Source of the DNA: Polytrichum commune
Lineage: Eukaryota > Streptophyta > Polytrichopsida > Polytrichales > Polytrichaceae
Direction of reading: 5' to 3'
Length of the DNA: 64,000 bases
Assembly (NCBI GenBank): GCA_950295325.1
Contig: OX485807.1
Span: 13,417,001-13,481,000 of the forward strand
A program made the translations under genes and the position numbers. The notes under the pieces were generated by a model. The model was not told where the DNA came from and made no database searches. It saw only the letters and a list, made by a program, of their open reading frames with translations. This document shows positions 55,690-64,000 of the stretch, in pieces (the stretch's first letter is position 1; each line of letters opens with the position of its first letter).

Positions 55690-57040
55690 ATTTTCTCATG
55701 ATTGTAAGACGATATACCTTCAATGCGAATCACCTTATTTTCATGGGTAATGGTATTTCTACCTTACTTTGGGATCTCGGAATATTGCAAACACCGTAGT
55801 CGAAAATAGGAAAAATCATAAAGATATTCTTCATACTGCATTGTCACATAAGGCACTATAAGATTGGTGGGGCACATGCTAAAGAGCAAGACGATGGGTC
55901 ACCTTGCTTTTCAAGGAGTTTGACTTCCAAAATTTGGTGTCTAAGTTAGTAGCCTGGCCTAGGAGCCATTATGGACTGAGATGCAAGCATCCGTATTGCA
56001 TCATCACCATTGCGATCTGGCCCACCATTGCATTTTTTTAGTGTACTTATCAAAATACATTGTCTAAACCACGTAAATGGTTTTGAAAATGATTTGATTC
56101 ATAATTGAAAATGATACAAAATTCTAGGATGGCAAAAGGGTTATGGGACTGAAAGTACATCAAGATGTTGTCATAAAGGTTAATCGCTTGGAGTAACGGA
56201 GTGTAGTGGCACGAGTGAGATAGAAACCATTATTTATTTAATCGCTCAATTATTAGAAAGACTTGAGACTGTCTAGTACATTGATCATCATTTATAGGAG
56301 CATGCTCATGTGATATCGTCATATAAGCATGTTTATTGTTATTATTGTCCTCATTACTTGCAACATATTATATAATTGGTGAGGGACAAAGGGTTGAAAA
56401 CAATAACAACAACCACAGACACCCACTACCATGACCTTCAAAGGAGATTGAGAAATAACCCCCCTGACTAACCCGCTAGTCTTCCACCATCACCACCAAA
56501 TTACCCATGCGGGTGATAATCTCCTTTACTCTTAGATGCATGAGAACCCACAACAATGTTTCAAATGTATCTTTCCTTTGAAGGTGAACTTTGAATTCTC
56601 GTTCTCTTTTCTTGCACTTTGACTAATTAACTTCTACACCGTCACAAGAGAACTGACCATAATCATCTATCAACGGCTCAAAGATACGGACCTTGAAGTG
56701 GTTAGAATCATTAAACATTTATTTGCTACAAAATATATCAAATTGAGGTGAGTAACAAGGCCAATGACATGAATATGTTTGGTATTTCTCAACAAGCTAT
56801 AAATTTTCCGTATCTTTAGACAATCCTATCAAAGACCAAGCGATTTTGATATACTTTAAAGCTCAATTTAGTTTGTGGGAGGAAAATGCTTCCAAAGTGA
56901 TTTGGTGGAGGTCGATAACAATGTTCCTTATTTCAACTTTGTTATTAGCTACCTTCTACTACTTGGATTCACGAGGTTGAAATCTTTGTGCGTCGTCAAT
57001 TACATCAAAGTTGCAAAGATCAACCCCTCATAGTTCTAAA
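55690..57040. other. Intergenic; no convincing gene
   Basis: A Trp-containing stretch near 55860-55980 is faintly like a Gypsy gag region but has several stops; not called. Confidence 0.4.
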
Positions 57041-57074
57041 ACCAATTGAGATTGTTACAAATTATCAAAGTCCA

Positions 57075-57295
57075 CTAAGAATGAGTCGATCATTTGAAGA
57101 CCACATAGACCCTCCCTTGTAATCATGTTGACTACTGAACGTCGAATGGTTGACAAATTTTGTGCATGTATTCAATCTCTTTCAAACACACTTGTCAGTT
57201 TCGTGTCCATTCTTAGATGTGCACCTAACCACTCACCACTCAAATGTAACCACCCACCCCGTTTTTAGGAGATAATTAACCGAATTAGGCACACT
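57075..57295 (-). repeat. MITE family R7, copy 7 (inverted)
   Basis: GATCATTTGAAGACCACATA, ACAAATTTTGTGCATG, CCACTCACCACTCAAATGTA and GAATTAGGCACACTA are the reverse complement of the family. Confidence 0.6.
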
Positions 57296-57572
57296 AATTG
57301 TTGGGCTACCCAATTTGGCTAAAGTATCATTTAAGACCTAGATGTGAGCGTCCAAAGTCCCACATCAACACCATCACCATTGCAATTTGGGTGTTTGCTA
57401 GTATATCAAAATACATGGCAATTACAAGCGACAATTGTCATTCATATGAGAGCCCGAGTTAATTGAAAACTGTTGTTTGGGAAACAACTATTGTTGTGGC
57501 CTAACAACTTTTTTTTCTTCTTAATTCTGTCACTTTTGTCGGGGTTGTGAAAACGTGTCAAACGCAAAGGCT

Positions 57573-57790
57573 CGAACTGTGTTCGGGGAGGTTTTTGAGC
57601 ATAATCGGTCAAAATCCTAGTGTTTCCAAGTCCAACCGGTTACGTGTTGTGATCTTTCGGTTTTTTTCTTTAATGATTTTAGGTGTATTCCACGGATGTC
57701 TTTAGAATGATGGGTAATTTTTTTTGAAGTCTTAAACTTCAACCGGTTCATCTGTGATTAACTTACTGATCAATTCTCTCCATTCATTGG
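57573..57790 (-). repeat. Dispersed repeat R6, copy 4 (inverted)
   Basis: GTTCGGGGAGGTTTTTGAGC, CCAAGTCCAACCGGTTACG and CTTCAACCGGTTCATCTG are reverse complements of landmarks in copy 3. Confidence 0.65.
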
Positions 57791-57880
57791 GTTTGAACTA
57801 CACTAAATACACCCTAAAACTCCGTAATATCAACTCCCATAATGTCACTCACTCTCTAATATCCCAAAACCTCTACTATC

Positions 57881-58254
57881 TCTAACATGATATTTAGTGT
57901 CATATGATATTTAATGTCACTATGGTAACTTTTTGGATGACACTTCTTATGAGTAAGTGAATAAACATTCTCATGGATGGTGGATGATGAAGTTCATCCG
58001 TTGGCCAAAACCCTACCTTCTCTTGTCAGCAACTTGTGATGAAATATTGTCATGGAGGATTGTAATTTGGATGAAAGGTCACTCACTAAGTGACCATAAT
58101 TGCAACTCTGTAAATCTCTAATCCCCCAAAATGTTTACAAGGAATGATGAATAACGTTGGGCTAACATTTAGTGTTGGTGACACTATACCGTGGTTTACA
58201 ATTAGTATTGAGCAACACAATTGGAATCGGTGACACTAAATATCATATTTAGTG
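57881..58254 (-). mobile_element. CTACAC-type MITE R3, copy 2
   Basis: Reverse complement of 49353-49732 over almost its full length; ends CATGATATTTAGTGTCA and TGACACTAAATATCATATTT. Confidence 0.7.
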
Positions 58255-58377
58255 GAGTGAAAAACGAGCCAGTCTCAGCTTCAATTCCGCATAAGTATTG
58301 AATACCTTGCAAATCGTGCAGTACTTTTTGTGCTGTAAATGCGGCCTGGTCATTAATTCCGTCAATTAGTTTTTCAA

Positions 58378-58565
58378 CCGCTAGTTTCAGATGAAGCGGT
58401 TGAGTTTGAGATATAACCCACCCCATCTTTTTAGAGGAATTTATGGAATATACCTCGGATTATAAAAACAATCTATTGTCAAATTCGTAAAGAAGAAATG
58501 AAAGATCACAACATGTAAGTTAACCGGTTGGACTTGGAAACACTCGGATTTCAACCGATTATGTG
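58378..58565 (+). repeat. Dispersed repeat R6, copy 5
   Basis: AAGCGGTTGAGTTTGAGATA, TTTTTAGAGGAATTTATGG, AACCGGTTGGACTTGG. Slightly shortened in the middle. Confidence 0.62.
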
Positions 58566-58589
58566 TGAGTATTTCGTCTTTCTAGTAAA

Positions 58590-59938
58590 TTACAAGGAAC
58601 TTAGAAATGTGATGAGGATATATATGCTTTGCGAGCAATGCACTATTAGAAACCTCCCAAATTTGGTTGGAGATTGGAGTGTGCTTTTGGGATGCATTTT
58701 AGTTCTTAAAAAGGCATGAGGGGCCAAGCTTGCTTTTTAGAAACATGTTACAAGAAAGAGGTAAGAGGAAAAGGGGGGGAGGGGAGATCTAAGGGTTTCT
58801 TGAGAATTAGGGTGAGTGAGCGTTATTCGGTTTGTTTTTTCATGTTATTCAACTTCTAATTATTTGATTTACACAATGAAACTTGTGTTGCATCAGCAAA
58901 TCTACAATGAAACATCACCTAAAAAAAAATTATACCTCCCTTCACTTAGTTATAATTACCATAAGTGCATGTTTGTTGGTTCTTTAGGTAAATATATTGG
59001 TTCTTCCTATAAAGTTCATTATTGAGTATAGAGCAATGAATAAAATTTGGAAGATGTATTCCAATCCCTTTTGCGCATGTGTCTTTATGGTGTTTTTTAG
59101 TAATAAAAAAGTATCCCCACCTAACAACACACCAATCACATATAGATGTTCAATTAAAAAAAGGTAACTGAAGAACACCCAACAAGGGTCGAAGGTTTAA
59201 GCCTTCTTTAGGGTTACAATTACCCTTGAAGGCTCAACAAGTTCAATGAATCATGCCTCGATGGTTGAATTCAATCAAATAGACGAACATTTTCACTTTA
59301 ACCTACATTTCAATGCTTTACAATTGAAATCTTCAAGGTACTTAATGTTGCTCACATCCTAACAAATAACCAACCAAATCAAACAAAAGTACGATCTAGA
59401 CTATTTCTTATAACATTTGATGATTCACTTTACCTCAACGCATCCAAAATGTAAAGAGCAAAGGGTCTCACAAATCATTATACTCGGTCACAATCGGCTT
59501 AAAAAGGGGCACACAAATTGAGTGCTTGAATCAATTATACACATAGAGATCTCATACGGAAGTTTGTTTGTAGACTTTGAAGCTCTCTATGGTTGCTAAA
59601 AGCTCATGTAGTATACATAAAGTCGCGTTCCTTACAAAAAAATGAACCGAGATGATAGAGGACCGTCTTCACAACGGACAACCGTCGTCATTTTGCGTTC
59701 CTTTTTCTTGTGCAAGTCAAAGTCAAGAGCTCATGTTGGACAACTCATGCAAAGATTGCATCTAGCGAGACGGTGAGTCACCAAATGAGAAGACATGATG
59801 GTTCCTTCATATGTGTACAAAGTTTCTACTACAATCATGCCGCGTTCCAAGTGGAGTCAATATATTTTTGGGAGCCTCATAATTTGGTAGACGTTGAATA
59901 GCATCAATCAAATAAGTGCAAAGGGGTGTAGGTGATAG
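58590..59938. other. Intergenic; one dispersed repeat, no gene
   Basis: 58810-58920 repeats 14103-14220. A small foldback (GAAGGTTTAAGCCTTC) lies near 59190. Confidence 0.45.
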
Positions 59939-59948
59939 GGATGAAGGT

Positions 59949-60049
59949 TCTCCTCTCTACTTGACGGAAAACTTGCCGGGTGGTCAACTGCCTCCTGTGC
60001 TTTGGCGTTGGCCTGTCACCTTTCTGTCTCAAAAAAAGAAAAGAAAAAA
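59949..60049 (+). mobile_element. SINE, 5'-truncated copy
   Basis: 101 bp matching the 3' body of the minus-strand copy at 55.5 kb (CTCCTCTCTACTTGAC, GGTGGTCAACTG, TCTGTCTC) with an A-rich tail. Perfect 10-bp target duplication GGATGAAGGT at 59939-59948 and 60050-60059. The head with the A and B boxes is missing, as in incomplete reverse transcription. Confidence 0.8.
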
Positions 60050-60284
60050 GGATGAAGGTAGAAAATTTGACGTAAAGACTTATCAAGTCGTGTGTGTATT
60101 CTTTGGACGGCCATGACCACATCAACCAAGTTGAAGTAAACGACGTATTGAATTATCAAGGTCGTCAATGCAATTTTTAAAGTGGTGAGAAATACCTATT
60201 GCATTTTTTTTTCAAAAATGGTCGTTTCGTTCCTTTTTTGGGGGGTATTCTTATGCTTCTTCTTTTTATGAGATATTTTAACTA

Positions 60285-60402
60285 ATGTTGCGTACTACGT
60301 GGAGTTGCACAATGCTATATATTTTTATTATTAATGTAAATAGTTATATAGTAGTGCATAATTCCAAATTGTAAGCGACACTAAATACAACTTCTAGTAT
60401 AG
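60285..60402 (+). repeat. Degenerate CTACAC-type element
   Basis: TTGCACAATGCTAT and AAGCGACACTAAATAC match the ends of the element at 62483-62697; the middle is shortened. Confidence 0.5.
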
Positions 60403-60404
60403 TG

Positions 60405-62480
60405 ATAATATTGAAATTTACTAGAGCTTAATTGAGTACAATATATATGAAAACAAGAGAAGACCCAAGGAATGCATAAGATAGGAAGGAAGAGAGAGGT
60501 TGGAGGAGGGATGATGGGAGGGAAGGATTTTGCGTTTTTAGTTACTTGCTTTTGGTGGATTTCATGTAGTTATGTTTCCCAATGACGATGCACCGGCCTC
60601 TATTGAATTATCTTTCTCTAGAACATTGAATGATATTTTGTTAAAGAGAGGTCCACTAATGCAAACAAATGTGAATAGGTTCATACATACTACATAGAAG
60701 TTGAAATCATACAATTTATGGAACTTTGAGTTCCTACTTTTTGATAAAGTGCCATGCTCCGACTTCAAGGAAATGAATGTTGAAATTTGCAAACCCCAAA
60801 TCTTATACTTTTGAATTAGTAGAAAGGAGGTTGTAAGCAAAATTAGATATATGTGTGTGTCTTCACATCAAGTTAAATGTTACAACTTCGTCTCATTTTC
60901 AACCATTTTTTTAATTCTTCCACAAGATTTAACCCTAAAATAGAATAGAGCGTCTTGGGGTTCATGCTAAGTTACATAATTATTTCTATATTATGCATCT
61001 AATTTAAGTTTGAGTGGGGGGTGAGGCTATATCTAGCTATGCCAACAACAACGCGTTTAAATCTAGCGATCAATTCCTTTGATGTTGAATCGTAGTCCAA
61101 GTTTTGTTGTAAATTATTGATGGGTGGATGGACATGCAAATGAAATCATTGATTCTTTGTGACAATACATAGCATATGTAAACGCTCCTGACTAAAGAAC
61201 ATGGAATTTTTTTTCTTCTTCATAACATTTTTAATGATAGAATCACAAATATCTTCAAAACTTGAGTGTGGTTGGTGCAAGCTTTTCATCCATTGAATGT
61301 GATAGACTAGAATATCCTTGAAAGATAATTTTTGTGTTATTGATTTAAAGGCTATATCTATATAGTCGGTTTCTCTAATAACTTAGCAACCTTCATGCAA
61401 GTACATATTAGGCTTATATTATAATTAATTAATCATAAATGAAGATTGCATAGGTTTGGGTTGAAATTTTCTAGGTGCATTGAACATGTAGGTTTCCGAT
61501 GTATAAAAAGATGAAACTTAAAATGACAATTGATGAATGATACATGAAGAAATGTTAGCTCGAGTAGACTATGAGACATTCAAGTGTTAATATTTTATAT
61601 GATATTTAACCCCAATTGTGCCCTAATCGTGATGATGCCTTTCCACCAGATTTGGCTTGAGTGTGGCAGGTTTGCACCTTTCCAAAACTATTATATTACC
61701 ATGGCAACTTTGACACTAGCTGATCCATTATTTAAGTAAAACTCTCACATTCTACAAAAATATTGATGAAACCATATAATTGTTAGTTTACGTTAGAAGA
61801 ACACAAAAATTAACATGCAAAATGTTGAAACTGCCATGGTACTATGGTAGTCGTAAAAAGACAAAGTGTAAAATGGCTCCCAATAACCTAAGCTACACTC
61901 AATGATTTGAAGTGCAAAGAAATAGGAAACTTGTTCTTCTAATGTGTTCCCTTGGAGCTTAATGACGAGCACCCCCCACCTTGGACTCGTGGTAACTTAT
62001 TTTAACAAATAAAAGTCCAAAAAGTCAACTCAAAGCCTCCACTTTATTTCTACTAAAAGAAGCCACATGGCGTATATAAAACCAAGCTAGCCTAATCGGA
62101 TACCAAAAAATTGATGTTATCATCATCTTTCAAGCTATATAGTGTTATTTGTTATAGTCCACACAATCATTGTGGACGTACTAGGTCAATTGGACCATCC
62201 AACATATCGAGGGGCTAGCATAGACAACCCTAATTGTTCTAGCTACGGTTGTTAAAAAAATGTCCACTATTTGTTTTTCTTTGACCATATTTCAACATTA
62301 TAACCCTGCAAATGCTATTGTGGGAGTCCACAAGTCACAAAGAAAGACATTATTTATATGGACCAAATATAGCTTCAATATCCACAAAATGCTCCACAAC
62401 AACGGAATATTAGCCAACGCCAAAAGGTGTCCATTCATAACAAAGACATCAAAAAATGAATAGGAGATAGGAGCACTCAA
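60405..62480. other. Intergenic; no gene seen
   Basis: AT-rich, short ORFs only. Confidence 0.4.
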
Positions 62481-62482
62481 AG

Positions 62483-62697
62483 CTACACTAAATATCGTAC
62501 TCAATGTCACACAATGCTATGTCTTTTTAATCTATTGATGTATTTATTTACCAAGTAAAGATGTTGATGTCCTATATTGTTTAGACACCCAATTTGACAT
62601 TTGTTGACAAAAGAAGAGAAAGAGATATACATTAAATAGTTATAGGATTGCATGATTCCGAATAGTAAGTGACACTAAATATATTCTTTTATTGTAG
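62483..62697 (+). mobile_element. CTACAC-type MITE
   Basis: Ends CTACACTAAATATCGTAC and TATATTCTTTTATTGTAG; inner GTCACACAATGCTATG and AGTAAGTGACACTAAATA. Related ends to the R3 pair. Confidence 0.6.
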
Positions 62698-62929
62698 TAC
62701 TTATATGAGCCCCCAAAATGTGAGTATTAAAGTAGTTGTGAGTGCGTCCAACATTGAATCAAAATTCCCACATTGTCCTCTTAGGAACTTCACCCATTGA
62801 CTAGTATTTCAAGGGCTCTATGAGTCTGACATTAGCACCCATATTCTAGACTCCAATATGTGAGTTAATTAGAATTTGGTTGTTTATATAAAAGCTAAGG
62901 TACGTGGGTCCTATGCAGTCACTCTTCTT

Positions 62930-63110
62930 AATTGCGCACCAATATTTGAAAGGTCCACGATAAGGATTCCAATTGAGAATGTTCACCAAAAGACATGTGT
63001 TATGATGAGATTGGAATATGTGCTCAAAATGCATAATCCATTGTATTTCAATTATTAACAAGTTTGGGAGGGACTATGTGATCATTGAAGTAGAAAGAGA
63101 AACTTCATCT
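62930..63110 (+). repeat. MITE family R7, copy 8 (partial)
   Basis: AAGACATGTGTTATGATGAG, ATGTGCTCAAAATGC and GGGAGGGACTATGTGATCA match the family centre. Confidence 0.5.
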
Positions 63111-63423
63111 GGACTTTTACAACTCCGAAACATGCCAATGATGAACAATTTTGGTATGACAACTGCCTAGTCATCGGTAGAAGTATATGACATCCGCCTA
63201 CTCATTGCCCTTAATTAAGTCAAGAAGCGCCCACCTACAAAGAGGAGCCATTGAAATGACAACCTCCGACCTTCCCCTTCAACTTTGTTTCTATTTGAAA
63301 CAAAGAGCCGATGAAACATAAATTCCACACAATCTAGCTCTCAAAGTCGATTTTTTTCTTTTTAAAAAGAATCGTCCCTGAGTTGCTTGATTGTTGAAAT
63401 AGAAGACTAGACTACCTTACTAA

Positions 63424-63818
63424 GAGCATCCTCAGTCGATCTAGGTAAAGCTCACTGCAAACCAAAACCTATCTTTTGACTGACCTGAAATTAGAAACTG
63501 AAATTACCATCATTAGAAGCACACCTAAATAAACGTGAGATATTTCTCAAGAAAAAAGAATTGTAAAAATTTGATGTAGGTGAAATCCCTCATTGAAAAC
63601 ACCACATTTTCAAAATTTAGAGGGAGTGCACCAAATCTTGCTTTAAAATGGAAAGATCCTCCCACACTCCCTCCAAATTTTTGACATTTAGAGGGAGTGT
63701 GGGAGGATCTGTCCATTTTTAAGCAAGATTTGGTGCACTCCCTCTAAATTTTGAGCAATTTTAAGCAAGATAGGTCTTGGTTTGCAGTGAGCTTTACCTA
63801 GATCGACTGAGGATGCTC
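63424..63818. mobile_element. Tourist-like MITE (PIF/Harbinger group), copy 2
   Basis: 395 bp flanked by TAA (63421-63423, 63819-63821). Ends GAGCATCCTCAGTCGATC and GATCGACTGAGGATGCTC, a matched pair of changes relative to copy 1 (T/A instead of G/C in both arms). Otherwise almost identical to 52578-52971. Confidence 0.9.
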
Positions 63819-64000
63819 TAAACTTGCATCACCGTCATCATCCACTAAATGGTCCCCAACTTGCATGAATATCTTCCTCACGTTGAATTCGTCCTCTCCA
63901 TGCTACAATGCAAACATTCTCCTTTAGAAACCATCTCCGGTAGCATGCAATCACATGGATATACTACGGGAGCCCGTGTCATGAAGAACATGTGTTTAGC

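Noticed and set aside
55850-56480. Possible Gypsy gag fragment
   Set aside because: A few Trp-containing peptides between stops are not enough, and no zinc knuckle is readable.

Overview
The window looks like eukaryotic nuclear DNA from a repeat-rich, AT-rich genome. The main gene is split by GT-AG introns, genes are sparse (two convincing loci in 64 kb), and most of the rest is built from small DNA transposons. The transposon types (Tourist/PIF-Harbinger-like, hAT-like, Mutator-like and Emigrant/pogo-like), together with a glycine/proline-rich GYPP-style protein, suggest the plant lineage. A streptophyte alga or bryophyte with a large genome is my best guess, but nothing here proves it.

Region by region. 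(1) 1-4,460: repeats, including a Mutator-like element (2,100-2,594) sitting inside another element. (2) 4,461-5,959, minus strand: a two-exon gene for a Gly/Pro/Tyr-rich protein with an Ala/Gly hydrophobic stretch and a Lys-rich tail. Its (Asn-Pro)n tract is encoded by four TTAGGG telomere-type hexamers. (3) 6,000-24,000: no convincing gene. It holds several tandem arrays (82-bp units at 9.3-9.7 kb, about 200-270-bp units at 12.5-13.3 kb), MITE copies and a second Mutator-like element (20,435-21,546). (4) 24,270-37,468, minus strand: one large gene that I assembled by hand from 17 exons whose splice phases all agree, about 1,794 codons. The protein runs N-terminal WD40 propeller, long repetitive coiled coil, Ser/Arg-rich basic region, second coiled coil, short C-terminal domain. 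Its larger introns contain a hAT-like element with an 8-bp target duplication, nested CACTA-like MITEs, and a MITE nested in an older repeat. (5) 37,469-64,000: no other intact gene. It holds a decayed LINE reverse-transcriptase tail (43.3-44.0 kb), two satellite-like arrays (about 240 bp at 45.5-46.6 kb; about 273 bp at 53.9-55.0 kb), a third Mutator-like element carrying a 160-codon ORF (48,027-49,291), an Emigrant/pogo-like element (49,827-50,835), two SINE-like copies, and two 394-395-bp Tourist-like MITEs with TTA/TAA duplications (52,578-52,971; 63,424-63,818).

The two genes show no shared pathway. The strongest 'new' items are the large WD40/coiled-coil/Ser-Arg protein, whose function I do not recognise, and the Mutator-like family. 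The family has three copies here, all with visible 9-12-bp target duplications. Two share a conserved protein segment I cannot assign, and one insertion can be checked against an unoccupied paralogous site in the same window.
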